DNA of 64,000 nucleotides, from the NCBI GenBank assembly GCA_905181705.1, contig CAJIYP010000001.1, positions 555,335 through 619,334 on the forward strand, in the 5' to 3' direction. A model generated the notes under the pieces. It did no database searches, was not told the origin of the DNA, and worked only from the letters and a program-made list of their open reading frames with translations. The DNA is from Cryomorphaceae bacterium BACL29 MAG-121220-bin8. Lineage in GTDB: Bacteria; Bacteroidota; Bacteroidia; Flavobacteriales; Flavobacteriaceae. Position numbers and translations under genes: made by a program. Numbering within the stretch: the first letter of the stretch is position 1; the number at the start of each line of letters is the position of its first letter. Of the stretch, positions 49,539 through 59,149 are shown piece after piece.

Positions 49539-49965
49539 ATTTATTTATTTAATATTTTTTTTTATTTCAAACAGTATGTTTTCTCAGTATGAAATAAACT
49601 GGTTGCAATTAAGGGATGTCTTTTATAAGTTAGAGACTAGAGAAGATGTTTATGGTTATATTCAAATTCCATACTTTGGTGATGGAGTTGAAGCTCTGGA
49701 CAACCAAGAAGTAAAAATCACTGGTTACATGCTTACTCTTTCCCCGGATGAGGGTGTCTTTGTACTATCTCAAAATCCTTATGCTGATTGTTTTTTTTGT
49801 GGTTATGGAGGTCCTGAATCAGCCATAGAGTTGAGGTTAAAACCGGGTTATGATGATTTTTTAATGGATGAACTTGTTACTGTTACAGGAATTCTTAGAT
49901 TAAACAGAGAGGATGTAAGTAGTGGAGTTTATGTAATGGATAATGCTGTTGCTGTTAAAGAATAA
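49531..49965 (+). CDS. DUF3299-like secreted protein
   Basis: 144 residues with signal peptide (MNKFIYLIFFFISNSMFSQ). ALDNQEVKITGYMLTLSP and YADCFFCGYGGPESAIEL, TVTGILRLN agree with DUF3299-type OB-fold-like proteins; the CFFCG pair may bind metal. It is translationally coupled to the ABC permease by an 8-bp overlap, so it probably works with that transporter. Confidence 0.75.
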   Translation: MNKFIYLIFFFISNSMFSQYEINWLQLRDVFYKLETREDVYGYIQIPYFGDGVEALDNQEVKITGYMLTLSPDEGVFVLSQNPYADCFFCGYGGPESAIELRLKPGYDDFLMDELVTVTGILRLNREDVSSGVYVMDNAVAVKE

Positions 49966-49984
49966 AGCAAATACAATGTTGACT

Positions 49985-50554
49985 TTAATTGCTTTTTCTT
50001 GTCCCCCATTTTTGATATGATGACAGATTTTCATCACATGTTTCTAAACTTAAATCTCTTATTAAATGAACAGGATTTCCTCCACCTCCCTCTTTAAAAT
50101 TTGTAGATGCTGTTAAACATAATTTTAGATTGCTTTCTGGAGTTATTTGCCCATTTGTTTGTAAAATAAACTTTTGGTTTTGGTTTTTGTCACATTCTTT
50201 TAAGTCAATCTTAGAGGATTCTTGGATTTTTTGAGCTTCCATACAAACTTTAAAATGAGGAATATAAAATTCTTTTTGTGATATTCTTGACAGATCAAAA
50301 CCTTGATCAATAGAAATTTGACCTTGGTATGAATAGCAAGAATGAGTTTGAAGTCCTTTGCTCACATTTGCATCATCTTTATATCCAAGAATATCTAAAC
50401 AATAACCTCTAGAGTCATTTAAGGAATTAAGTAAGTAAATTTCTACTGTAGACGAATTGTTAGAAGTATTATTGTTTTCTTTAATACTAGATTCATTGTT
50501 ACATGAAAAAAATAAAAAAATAAAAAAAAATAAAAAGCTGATATTTTGATCCAT
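49985..50554 (-). CDS. Ricin B-type beta-trefoil lipoprotein
   Basis: 189 residues, lipoprotein signal (IFLFFSCNN). CLDILGYKDDANV, KVCMEAQKIQES, NQKFILQTNGQI, KLCLTAST and YQKWGTR are the spaced CLD/QxW-like repeats of the ricin-type beta-trefoil lectin (PF00652/PF14200). Likely binds carbohydrate at the envelope. Single domain, no attached enzyme. Convergent with the DUF3299-like gene. Confidence 0.65.
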   Translation of the reverse strand: MDQNISFLFFFIFLFFSCNNESSIKENNNTSNNSSTVEIYLLNSLNDSRGYCLDILGYKDDANVSKGLQTHSCYSYQGQISIDQGFDLSRISQKEFYIPHFKVCMEAQKIQESSKIDLKECDKNQNQKFILQTNGQITPESNLKLCLTASTNFKEGGGGNPVHLIRDLSLETCDENLSSYQKWGTRKSN

Positions 50555-50781
50555 AAAAATTAATATTAAGTAATAAAATTATTAATTAAAAATTTATCTA
50601 GCAATTTAAAACCAAACATTAAATGCTTTTTGTTATTAGTAATAATTTTTACTTATTTATAAACTTAATGGACATAACTAATAACTATAGATGATATTAT
50701 AAAATTATAGTGTTTAATTAGGTTTAATTCATCCAATTATTGTTAAGTGTTTACTCTATATTCACAAAAAAAATTATTATT

Positions 50782-51294
50782 ATGAAAAAATTTACTCTTA
50801 TTTGTACAATCATTTTGTCTGTAGTATTCACAAAGGATATAGCTGCTCAAGGAACTATAGTGGATGTTGCTGCTGGTAACAAAGACTTTTCAACTCTAGT
50901 TACTGCTTTAAAAGCCGCTGACTTAGTTGGTGCTTTACAAGGCGATGGTCCTTTTACTGTTTTTGCTCCAACAAATGATGCTTTCGCTAAAATTGATGCT
51001 ACTACATTAAATTCTTTATTAGAAGAAAAAAATCAAAAAGCATTAGCTAACATTTTAACTTACCATGTTGTCTCTGGAAAACTAACAGCTTCTGATGTTG
51101 TAGCTGCTCTTGAAAAGGGTAATGGTTCGGTAGAATTAACAGCTTTAAATGGTCAGGTTATTTCTGTTATGCAAAAAGACGGAAAAATTTGGTTGAAAGA
51201 CTCAAACGAAAATTACAGTGAAATTATTGCAACTGATGTGATGGGTAATAACGGTGTTATTCATGTAATAAATACTGTTGTTATGCCTGAATAA
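50782..51294 (+). CDS. Secreted single-domain fasciclin protein
   Basis: About 170 residues from MKKFTLICTIIL (start moved from 50740, since the extension precedes the signal peptide). One FAS1 domain: TIVDVAAGNKDFSTLVTAL, GPFTVFAPTNDAFAKID, ILTYHVVSGKL, NNGVIHVINTVVMPE. Such proteins are adhesive and often abundant in Bacteroidota. A strong intrinsic terminator follows at 51317-51346. A GC-richer, Ala/Gly-rich composition than its neighbours is consistent with high expression. Confidence 0.9.
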   Translation: MKKFTLICTIILSVVFTKDIAAQGTIVDVAAGNKDFSTLVTALKAADLVGALQGDGPFTVFAPTNDAFAKIDATTLNSLLEEKNQKALANILTYHVVSGKLTASDVVAALEKGNGSVELTALNGQVISVMQKDGKIWLKDSNENYSEIIATDVMGNNGVIHVINTVVMPE

Positions 51295-51316
51295 ATTAAT
51301 ATTTGATATTGTAATT

Positions 51317-51346
51317 AAACCCTCTTTTTAAGAGGGTTTTTTTTTT
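51317..51346 (+). terminator. Intrinsic terminator after the fasciclin gene
   Basis: 10-bp stem aaaccctctt / aagagggttt with a three-base loop, followed by a T run to 51346. It lies 23 bp after the stop. Confidence 0.9.
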
Positions 51347-51539
51347 ACAAACTTCCATGACTAATTCTTGTTCTTTCATTTTTTCTCTTTTATTAATACT
51401 GGTGATAGAATATTTAAATTAGAGTGAATAATATTAGGTAAACACACCAACATAGTCGAGTTATATTTAATTAAAATGTATTAAAACAATAGGTTATAAG
51501 TCGAAAATTTTAATTTAATTTTATTCAATAAATTAAATT

Positions 51540-53276
51540 ATGAGTAAAAAAAAGGTTTCCTTCAATTGGGCTTTTAAAGAATTTATTTGGCCGAGAAGAA
51601 AAGTAGTTTCTTTTGGATTAGTTTTAATAATTTTTAGAAGTATTTCAGGGTTAATATTACCCTATGCTAGTAAAACTCTTATCGATGAAGTAATTCCATC
51701 AAAAGATACTGATTCTCTTTTTCTGCTATTAATAATTGTTTGTTCAGCCTTATTGTTTCAGTCAATTAGTTCATTTTCCTTAACGCGTATTTTAAGTGTA
51801 GAGGCACAACACCTAATTTCTGTTTTACGTGCAAAAGTTCAAAAAAAATTACTTACTCTTCCTATAAGTTTTTTTGATAATAATAAATCAGGTGCTTTAG
51901 TATCTAGAGTAATGACAGATGTCGAAGGTGTTCGAAATTTAGTTGGCACTGGTTTGGTTCAATTAATTGGAGGATGTATTAGTGCACTTGTTTCATTATT
52001 TATATTAATTAATATAAATGCACAAATGACTTTGTTTGTTCTTGTGCCAGTTTCAATTTTCGCATTAATTGCTTTGAAAGCTTTTGGTTATATACGTCCT
52101 ATTTTTAGAATTAGAGGAAAGATTAATGCAGAGGTTACTGGTCGTTTAACTGAAACTTTAAATGGAATTCGTGTAATAAAAGGTTTTAACGCAGAAGCAC
52201 AAGAGCTTAAAGTTTTTCAAAGTGGGGTAGATGAATTATTTCAAAATGTAAAAAAAAGTTTAACTGCCACAGCATTCATGACCAGCTCATCTACTTTTTT
52301 ACTTGGATTAGCTTCTGCTGGTATTATGGGAATGGGAGGGTATTTTATTATGAATAACAGTATGACCTATGGAGAGTTTGTTTCATTTACACTTTTTTTA
52401 GGTTTTATGATTGCACCCATAGTTCAAATGAGTAATATTGGGAGTCAACTCACCGAAGCTTTTGCTGGTTTAGATCGTACTCAAGAATTGATGAACTTAA
52501 CAGAGGAAAATGATCTTCAGGTTCGCAAGATAGTTCTTAGAAAAATTGAGGGAAATATTTCTTTTAAAAATATTTCCTTTGCTTATGATGATAAAACAAC
52601 AGTGTTACATAATATTTCATTTGAAGCACCCAAAGGAAGTGTAATCGCATTGGTAGGATCTTCAGGATCTGGGAAATCAACTATTGCAGGACTGGCTACC
52701 GCATTTTTAAATCCAAAATCAGGTCAGGTCTTAATTGATGGAGTAGATTTGTCTAAGGTAGATCTTCGAACTTATAGAAATCAATTAGGTGTTGTGCTTC
52801 AAGATGATTTCCTGTATGAAGGAACGATTAGAGAAAATATTCTTTTTCCACGTCCTAGCGCTAGTGAAAAGGAACTTCAACAAGCTATTCATGGAGCCTA
52901 TGTCAATGAATTCACTGACCGTTTTGAAGATGGTATAGATACTCTTATCGGTGAACGTGGAGTTAAATTATCTGGAGGACAAAGACAAAGAATATCTATA
53001 GCTAGAGCACTATTAGCTAATCCTAAAATTGTTGTTTTAGATGAGGCTACATCGAATCTAGATACACAAAGTGAGGCATTTATTCAAAAAAGTCTTAATT
53101 TATTGATGAAGGATAGAACTACTTTTGTAATTGCTCACCGACTTAGCACAATTCAAAAAGCGGATCAAATTCTAGTAATTGAAAATGGTGATATTGTGGA
53201 GCGTGGAAAACACGAAGAATTAATCTCTTTAAAGGGAAGATATTACGAATTGTATACCTATCAAACTAGAATGTGA
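51540..53276 (+). CDS. ABC exporter, ATPase and permease in one chain (MsbA-like)
   Basis: 578 residues. Six-helix transmembrane domain (about 20-310) and a C-terminal ATPase: Walker A GSSGSGKST (373-381), LSGGQRQRIS, IVVLDEATSNLD, and the H-loop IAHRLST. It is a half-size type IV exporter that works as a homodimer, exporting lipid or drug-like molecules. A terminator whose stem includes the stop codon follows, so it is probably monocistronic. Confidence 0.93.
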   Translation: MSKKKVSFNWAFKEFIWPRRKVVSFGLVLIIFRSISGLILPYASKTLIDEVIPSKDTDSLFLLLIIVCSALLFQSISSFSLTRILSVEAQHLISVLRAKVQKKLLTLPISFFDNNKSGALVSRVMTDVEGVRNLVGTGLVQLIGGCISALVSLFILININAQMTLFVLVPVSIFALIALKAFGYIRPIFRIRGKINAEVTGRLTETLNGIRVIKGFNAEAQELKVFQSGVDELFQNVKKSLTATAFMTSSSTFLLGLASAGIMGMGGYFIMNNSMTYGEFVSFTLFLGFMIAPIVQMSNIGSQLTEAFAGLDRTQELMNLTEENDLQVRKIVLRKIEGNISFKNISFAYDDKTTVLHNISFEAPKGSVIALVGSSGSGKSTIAGLATAFLNPKSGQVLIDGVDLSKVDLRTYRNQLGVVLQDDFLYEGTIRENILFPRPSASEKELQQAIHGAYVNEFTDRFEDGIDTLIGERGVKLSGGQRQRISIARALLANPKIVVLDEATSNLDTQSEAFIQKSLNLLMKDRTTFVIAHRLSTIQKADQILVIENGDIVERGKHEELISLKGRYYELYTYQTRM

Positions 53277-53309
53277 AATATTAATAATATTTTACATTCT
53301 AACTTTTTT
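53268..53309 (+). terminator. Intrinsic terminator overlapping the ABC exporter stop codon
   Basis: 15-bp stem 53268-53282 / 53286-53300 (one G-U pair), three-base loop, then aac and a T6 tract. The TGA stop at 53274-53276 is inside the stem. Confidence 0.75.
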
Positions 53310-53407
53310 ACAAATAGAATGTTAGTGTTATTATTTTAAAAATCTTATGATTATTCTCGATTTTGTGTTTTAGTTATTATTAAAATTAATTTTTCTTAAA
53401 TTTAAGT

Positions 53408-54715
53408 ATGATAAAAAACATACTATTCTCCATACTTTTTTTTCAATTTACATTTTCTCAAAACATTTTAGATTTAAAAAATAGAGCCTCTACTATAAAA
53501 GAAATTCAAAAAGATAGAATAGAAAATTTACTTCCAAATCTCATGAATGAAACTGGAATCGATATGTGGGTGATTATAACTAGAGAATATAATGAAGATC
53601 CTATAATAAAAACACTATTACCACCCACTTGGTTAAACGCAAGAAGAAGAACAATATTAGTATTCAATTACGATTACAAAACAAACAAAGTGGAAAGTGC
53701 AGCAATATCTAGATATAATTTTGGAGAAAACATTCCTTCAATATGGAATAAAGAAAAAACCCCGAATCAGTTTGAGGCATTATATAATTATATTTCCAAA
53801 AAGCGTCCCAATAAAATTGGATTAAATTTCTCTGAAAACTTTGCCCTTGTCGACGGTATATCTAAGACTGATTTTGATTTGTTTTATAATAATGCACCAG
53901 TAAATATTAAAAATAAAGTTGTTTCAGCAGAAAAATTAGGAATAAGATGGATTGAAACTAGAACAGAAATAGAAAAAAATATTTACTCCCAACTTGTGAA
54001 AATTACTCATAATATAATCAAAGAAGCCTTTTCAACTAATGTAATCATACCTGGAAAAACTACAACTGATGATGTTGTCTGGTGGATGAGAGAGAAAGTT
54101 TTAGATTTAAATCTTAAAACTTGGTTTCATCCAACAATAGATGTTCAAAGAAACAAGAAAAGCGATCTTTATGCTTTTGACGGGAAATCTAAATATGATA
54201 TTATTCAGCCAGGAGATCTTGTGCATTGTGATTTTGGAATTACTTACTTAACACTAAATACAGATTGTCAACAAATTGCTTATGTTTTAAAAACTGGAGA
54301 AGAAAAAGCGCCTGATTTTTTGTCAAATGCATTAAAAGAAGCAAATAGAGTTCAAGATATTTTTACAAATCAATTCGAATTATATAAAACTGGAAATGAA
54401 ATTTTAAAAACTTCTCTTAATCTGGCAATAAAAGAAGGTTTAAATCCTCAAATATATACTCACCCTCTTGGAACTTTTGGACATTCAGCAGGAACTACCT
54501 TAGGAATGTGGGACTCTCAGGAAGAAGTTCCTTTTACCGGAGACGTTCCTATGAATTATGACACAGTTTACGCAATAGAACTAAACAATCTGACCTACAT
54601 TGAAGATTGGAATAAAGATGTTAGGATAATGCTAGAAGAGGCTGGGTTATTTGAAGAAAACGGATTTAGATATGTAAATGGAAGGCAAGAAAATATTATT
54701 TTAATAGGAAAGTAA
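53408..54715 (+). CDS. Secreted M24 family aminopeptidase (Xaa-Pro type)
   Basis: 435 residues with a signal peptide (MIKNILFSILFFQFTFSQ). The creatinase-like N-domain (MNETGIDMWVIITREYNEDP) is followed by the pita-bread fold: VHCDFGITYLTLNTDCQQ holds the first metal Asp pair, LGTFGHSAGT the His, and YAIELNNL a Glu. The usual final Glu may be in GRQENIILIG. Probably cleaves N-terminal residues before proline in the periplasm, or is a divergent member. No neighbour explains it further. Confidence 0.85.
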   Translation: MIKNILFSILFFQFTFSQNILDLKNRASTIKEIQKDRIENLLPNLMNETGIDMWVIITREYNEDPIIKTLLPPTWLNARRRTILVFNYDYKTNKVESAAISRYNFGENIPSIWNKEKTPNQFEALYNYISKKRPNKIGLNFSENFALVDGISKTDFDLFYNNAPVNIKNKVVSAEKLGIRWIETRTEIEKNIYSQLVKITHNIIKEAFSTNVIIPGKTTTDDVVWWMREKVLDLNLKTWFHPTIDVQRNKKSDLYAFDGKSKYDIIQPGDLVHCDFGITYLTLNTDCQQIAYVLKTGEEKAPDFLSNALKEANRVQDIFTNQFELYKTGNEILKTSLNLAIKEGLNPQIYTHPLGTFGHSAGTTLGMWDSQEEVPFTGDVPMNYDTVYAIELNNLTYIEDWNKDVRIMLEEAGLFEENGFRYVNGRQENIILIGK

Positions 54716-54832
54716 ATTTGTTTACAATTTTTTCATTATCGAAATAGCCCCTTTTTTCTTCATTACAATTTCCTGCCCAACCAATAGTTTGTCTATTTTG
54801 ATTTCAATAACGATTAAGTTAAATTTAAATCT

Positions 54833-55564
54833 ATGAAAAAAATCTCTTTTCTTTTATTCTTATTTACTGCTTTACTTCTATCTAATGTATGTATAGGGCA
54901 AAATCTCAATATAGATAAAAATTACACCTTTAAAACAGGAGATAATAACGGAATTGGAAAGTGGTATATGGGAAGAGAAATTGCCTATGTAATGGGTTTT
55001 CAAGGAATTAATTGGTTAGAAAGGTCCGAACGAGAAAAAGAAGAAAACGTATCAAATTTGATTCAAAATATGAGAATTAAATCAAATGATATTATTGCAG
55101 ATATTGGAGCCGGTTCTGGCTATCATGTATTTAGAATAGCTCCGTTAGCTAAAAAAGGTTTAGTATATGCCGTAGATATTCAAAGAGAAATGTTAATGAC
55201 AATTGAAAAGACAAAAGAGTTTAATAAAATCAGAAATGTTGAAACAATTCTTGGAAGTGAAAAAAGTATTTATTTACCTAAAAACTCAGTTGATAAAATT
55301 TTAATGGTTGACGTTTATCATGAGTTTAATTTTCCAGTGGAAATGATTGCTTCAATGAAAAATGCATTGAAACCCAATGGAGAGTTATTCTTAATAGAAT
55401 ATAGAGCTGAAGATTCAAATGTTCCTATCAAAAAAATACATAAAATGACTGAAAAACAAGCTGTTAAAGAAATGGAAGCCGCTGGTTTTAAACTTAAAAG
55501 AAATATAGAAAACCTTCCTTGGCAGCACTGCATGGTTTTCATAAAAAAAAGAAGTTTAAATTAA
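54833..55564 (+). CDS. Class I SAM-dependent methyltransferase with signal peptide
   Basis: 243 residues. A clear signal peptide (MKKISFLLFLFTALLLSNVCIGQ) precedes WYMGREIAYVMGFQGINWLERSE and the SAM motif ADIGAGSGYH (89-98), AVDIQREML and VDVYHEFNFP. A methyltransferase outside the cytoplasm lacks an obvious SAM supply; similar exported forms occur elsewhere, and substrate is unknown. A 20-bp AT-only palindrome (55560-55579) covers the stop region. Confidence 0.82.
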   Translation: MKKISFLLFLFTALLLSNVCIGQNLNIDKNYTFKTGDNNGIGKWYMGREIAYVMGFQGINWLERSEREKEENVSNLIQNMRIKSNDIIADIGAGSGYHVFRIAPLAKKGLVYAVDIQREMLMTIEKTKEFNKIRNVETILGSEKSIYLPKNSVDKILMVDVYHEFNFPVEMIASMKNALKPNGELFLIEYRAEDSNVPIKKIHKMTEKQAVKEMEAAGFKLKRNIENLPWQHCMVFIKKRSLN

Positions 55565-55865
55565 AATAATTATTTTAATGTTTGAAGCCTTCGGGTCTCT
55601 AACACTATGTTTTAAAGTACTTATAAATGTGTATCTAGTTTTCAATATTTAAGTAGATCCTTTTAAAAATTACTATTAAGTTTTTTTGACTTTTTGTTAT
55701 AACTTAGTAGTAGTTAAAAGCAGCAAAGGCAACGATTCAGGCAATCAAAATTAAAAACTGTTGTAAATCAATTACTTACAAGAGATTTTTTGGAGAAGAA
55801 GGGTTTTGTTTTTTTAATTATATTGTAAATGTAATTATTGAAATTAATCATCACTTTTAAAAAAA
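55565..55865. other. Intergenic region with 32-bp motif copy 1
   Basis: 301 bp without a gene. It contains part of a 20-bp AT palindrome after the methyltransferase and a 32-bp motif (55627-55658) repeated at 57481-57512. I see no ORF or RNA gene. The leader of the Crp/Fnr gene must start here. Confidence 0.6.
55627..55658. repeat. 32-bp intergenic motif, copy 1
   Basis: Reads atgtgtatctagtt, then one variable base, then tcaatatttaagtagat. One mismatch to 57481-57512 (T here, A there). It is upstream of the Crp/Fnr regulator; the partner is upstream of the photolyase. Confidence 0.8.
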
Positions 55866-56450
55866 ATGCATCAAATAAAATTATATTTAGATAAAATTGC
55901 TTCTATATCTAGTTCAGATTGGAATTTTTTTATTTCAAAACTTCATCGAAGAATAATTACAAAGAAATCAGTTTTTATAAAAGTGAATCAAATTGAAAAC
56001 CATATATCATTTATAGAATCTGGTATTGTTCGCTTATTTATTCCTAGCGATAATCCAGAAAAAGAAATAACTTTTGGATTTAGTTTTAAAAATCAGTTTG
56101 TTAGTGCTTATGATTCTTTTTTAACACAATCACCTTCAAATTATCAATTACAAGCACTAACAGAGACCGCTTTGTTAAGTATTTCTTATAAAGACTTACA
56201 ATCAGTTTATAAATCAACTCAAATAGGAAATTTTATTGGAAGATTAACAGCAGAAGATCTTTTTTTAATTAAATCTAAACGAGAACAAAATTTATTAAAC
56301 CTTAACGCAGAACAACGTTACTTAAAATTATTTAAAGAAAGACCAGAGTTATTAAAATCTGTTCCTTTAAAATATATAAGCTCTTATATTGGTGTGACTG
56401 CACAAGCTTTAAGTAGAATAAGAAAACGTTTGGTACATAAAATTTATTGA
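55866..56450 (+). CDS. Crp/Fnr family transcriptional regulator
   Basis: 194 residues. An N-terminal cyclic-nucleotide-binding-like beta roll (about 20-115; HISFIESGIVRLFI) and a C-terminal winged helix (ISSYIGVTAQALSRIRKRL) for DNA binding. No cysteine cluster for an Fe-S centre is seen. It precedes the desaturase by 51 bp, so both may be one transcript, and it may control the 32-bp motif sites around this block (inference). Confidence 0.85.
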   Translation: MHQIKLYLDKIASISSSDWNFFISKLHRRIITKKSVFIKVNQIENHISFIESGIVRLFIPSDNPEKEITFGFSFKNQFVSAYDSFLTQSPSNYQLQALTETALLSISYKDLQSVYKSTQIGNFIGRLTAEDLFLIKSKREQNLLNLNAEQRYLKLFKERPELLKSVPLKYISSYIGVTAQALSRIRKRLVHKIY

Positions 56451-56501
56451 TCTAAGTTCATTGCCTGTCTTGGTTTATGAAACTATATTTAAATAAAAAT
56501 T

Positions 56502-57242
56502 ATGGAAATTGTTATTTTTATTTTAGTTCTTTGGTACGGAGGTTTATTCTTTCAATCTTTCTTTCTACATCGCTATTCAGCTCATCAAGTTTTTACAATG
56601 TCTAAAACCATGGAGCGAATAACATTTGTTTTGACTTGGGTTTTTCAAGGTCCTAGCTATTTAAGCGCTTATGGTTATGGAATTATGCACCGTATGCATC
56701 ATGCTTTCACAGATACCGAAAAAGATCCTCATTCTCCATCGTACGACGCTAGTTTATTTGCAATGATGTGGAAAACCAAAACAATTTATCACGACATTAA
56801 TGAACAACGTATTGATGTTGATCAGCGTTTTATCAAAAATGTTCCTCAGTGGAAAAGTTTTGACCAATTTGCAAGTTCTAATTTTTCTCGTATATTTTGG
56901 ATTTTATCTTACTTATTATACTTTTCAGTTTTTGTAACATCTTGGTGGCAATGGTTATTGTTTCCTGTAACTTTTTTAATGGCTCCAATCCATGGTGCGA
57001 TTATCAACTGGTTTGGCCATGTTTATGGCTATGAAAACTATAAAATGAAAAACACAAGTAAAAACCTATTTCCTTTTGATTTTTTAATGATGGGTGAAGG
57101 ATATCACAATAATCATCACAAGCATGCAAGTAATGCTAATTTTGGAGTAAAGTGGCATGAAATTGATATTACATTTTTGATTATTAAAATATTGGATACT
57201 TTAGGTTTTATAAAGCTAAAAGAAATTAGACTTAATAGTTAA
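56502..57242 (+). CDS. Membrane fatty acid desaturase (acyl-CoA/acyl-lipid type)
   Basis: 246 residues with three His boxes for the di-iron site: HRYSAH (23-28), HRMHHAF (63-69) and HNNHHKHASN (202-211). Four hydrophobic stretches separate them. It introduces a double bond into fatty acyl chains, adjusting membrane fluidity. It is likely co-regulated with the preceding Crp/Fnr gene. Arginine codons here include several CGN, unlike the AGA-rich neighbours. Confidence 0.88.
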   Translation: MEIVIFILVLWYGGLFFQSFFLHRYSAHQVFTMSKTMERITFVLTWVFQGPSYLSAYGYGIMHRMHHAFTDTEKDPHSPSYDASLFAMMWKTKTIYHDINEQRIDVDQRFIKNVPQWKSFDQFASSNFSRIFWILSYLLYFSVFVTSWWQWLLFPVTFLMAPIHGAIINWFGHVYGYENYKMKNTSKNLFPFDFLMMGEGYHNNHHKHASNANFGVKWHEIDITFLIIKILDTLGFIKLKEIRLNS

Positions 57243-57603
57243 ATGAGTAAAATTATTACTGCTTAACAATCAGTTAGAGTTCTTTATATTATTCTTGTTT
57301 ATTTTCTAACTAAACCATAACTACATCTTTTTTAAGATACCCAGAACCTTAGTATTATAGATACATATACATACACAAACACCTGCCATCATAAGAAAAC
57401 TGATGTCATTTGAGTAGTACAGAGCTAAAAATAAATTGCTGTTGAGGTTTTTCCAGCTTTTATAAAACCCTAACCATGACATGTGTATCTAGTTATCAAT
57501 ATTTAAGTAGATTATTTCTAGTAAATATTTTGTTACCATTAAAATTGTTGTTTATCATTGATTGAAAAATTGTAATTTTAAAATGTAAAAAGCAACTTAC
57601 GTA
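57243..57603. other. Intergenic region with 32-bp motif copy 2
   Basis: 361 bp without a convincing gene (only a 7-codon ORF). It holds the second 32-bp motif (57481-57512), about 90 bp before the photolyase start. A stretch cagaacctta.tattat near 57351 resembles sequence at 63954 after the last BspA gene. No hairpin terminator recognised. Confidence 0.6.
57481..57512. repeat. 32-bp intergenic motif, copy 2
   Basis: Same motif as 55627-55658 with one mismatch. It lies 91 bp before the TTG start of the photolyase gene. Confidence 0.8.
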
Positions 57604-59061
57604 TTGAATTCAAAAGCTGTAAATATTGTTTGGTTAAAACGAGACCTTCGTTCTCAAGATCATGCACCTTTATTAAAGGCTGAGTGTGCCGGGATACCTT
57701 ATCTTATTATCTATCTCTTTGAACCTTCTAGAATTGAGTATCCAGATACCAGTCAAAGACATTTGCAGTTTGTGTACCATTCAATAGGTAATTTAGATAA
57801 AGTTTTAAGTGATTTTAATAGACGAGTTGAGTTGTTTTATGGAGAGGCTATTGAGGTGTTTAATTATTTAATTAAGGACTTTGATATCATTTCTATTTTT
57901 AGTTACCAAGAAAGCGGATTACAAGGCTCTTGGGAACGCGATAAAAAAATAAAACAGTTTTGTAAGTCCAATCAAATTAACTGGGAAGAATCACAACGAG
58001 ATGGTATTTTAAGAGGCATTAAGAATAGGGAAGATTGGAATAAAAAATGGCATCTTAAAATGCATACACCAGTTATTCAAAACAAATATACAATCTCCAA
58101 AGAAACGCGCTTAGAACACACCTTTCAAATACCTTCAATATTAGAATCTCAATTAAAAGAATACCCAAATCACTACCAACCACCAGGAGAAAAAAATGCC
58201 TGGAGGTACTTAAAGTCTTTCACTAACCAGCGAGGGTTTAACTACCAGAGACATATATCCAAACCTATGGAAAGTAGAAAGTCTTGTAGCCGCTTATCCC
58301 CTTATTTGGCATGGGGTAATATGAGTATTAAACAAGCTTTTCAGTTTATTGGAACCCATTCCAACGGGACAAGAAACAACAAAGCCTTCTCAGCCATGCT
58401 TACCCGACTACATTGGCATTGTCATTTTATTCAAAAATTTGAAATGGAGTGTCGCTATGAAACAGAGTGTATTAATAGTGGTTATGAGATTTTGCCACAT
58501 GAAAAAAATGAGGCATTTATAAAAGCATGGAAAACAGGTAATACAGGCTATCCTTTGATAGATGCTTGCATGCGAGCTGTTGAATCTACAGGTTGGATTA
58601 ATTTTAGAATGCGCGCTATGGTTGTGTCTTTTTTAACACTCAATTTAGACCAAGATTGGCGTGAGGGTACCTACCATCTTGCACGTCAGTTTTTAGATTA
58701 CGAACCTGGCATACACTATCCTCAGTTTCAAATGCAGGCAGGCACTACAGGAATAAATACAGTTCGTTTGTACAATCCTGTCAAAAACTCTCAAGAGCAT
58801 GATCCTGAAGGGTTATTTATAAAAAAATGGATTCCGGAATTAGCAAAAGTACCAGTGGCATATATTCATCAACCTTGGACCATGACAAGCATGGAACAGA
58901 CCTTTTGTGGCGTTTTGATAGGAGAGGCTTATCCACTTCCAATTGTGGACTTACAAGAAAGTTCTAGAGCTGCCAGAGATAAAATATGGGGACATAAAAA
59001 GCATCCTGCCGTTCAAGAAGAAAAGAAACGATTATTAAGAACGCATGTAAATGCGAGGTAA
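57604..59061 (+). CDS. Cryptochrome/DNA photolyase family protein
   Basis: 485 residues; start TTG 57604 chosen because the family's N-terminal strand [17 protein letters not shown] begins immediately. The C-terminal FAD domain has [64 protein letters not shown] and [16 protein letters not shown]. It repairs UV-damaged DNA or senses blue light; the two cannot be told apart from sequence. CGN arginine codons are more frequent and the gene looks less AT-rich than others, perhaps a sign of transfer. The Crp/desaturase pair upstream shares the 32-bp motif. Confidence 0.88.
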   Translation: MNSKAVNIVWLKRDLRSQDHAPLLKAECAGIPYLIIYLFEPSRIEYPDTSQRHLQFVYHSIGNLDKVLSDFNRRVELFYGEAIEVFNYLIKDFDIISIFSYQESGLQGSWERDKKIKQFCKSNQINWEESQRDGILRGIKNREDWNKKWHLKMHTPVIQNKYTISKETRLEHTFQIPSILESQLKEYPNHYQPPGEKNAWRYLKSFTNQRGFNYQRHISKPMESRKSCSRLSPYLAWGNMSIKQAFQFIGTHSNGTRNNKAFSAMLTRLHWHCHFIQKFEMECRYETECINSGYEILPHEKNEAFIKAWKTGNTGYPLIDACMRAVESTGWINFRMRAMVVSFLTLNLDQDWREGTYHLARQFLDYEPGIHYPQFQMQAGTTGINTVRLYNPVKNSQEHDPEGLFIKKWIPELAKVPVAYIHQPWTMTSMEQTFCGVLIGEAYPLPIVDLQESSRAARDKIWGHKKHPAVQEEKKRLLRTHVNAR

Positions 59062-59136
59062 ATGAATAGTAGTTTTATAAACTAAACAATAATTATAAAA
59101 CATTTTAAGACACGTTACTATTAAAATTTTATTTTC

Positions 59137-59144
59137 TAGTTTTG
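59137..59144 (+). promoter_or_regulatory. Candidate -7 element before the first BspA-type gene
   Basis: TAGTTTTG fits TAnnTTTG, just 5 bases before the ATG at 59150. No clear TTG -33 element at the expected distance. Confidence 0.25.
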
Positions 59145-59149
59145 TGATT

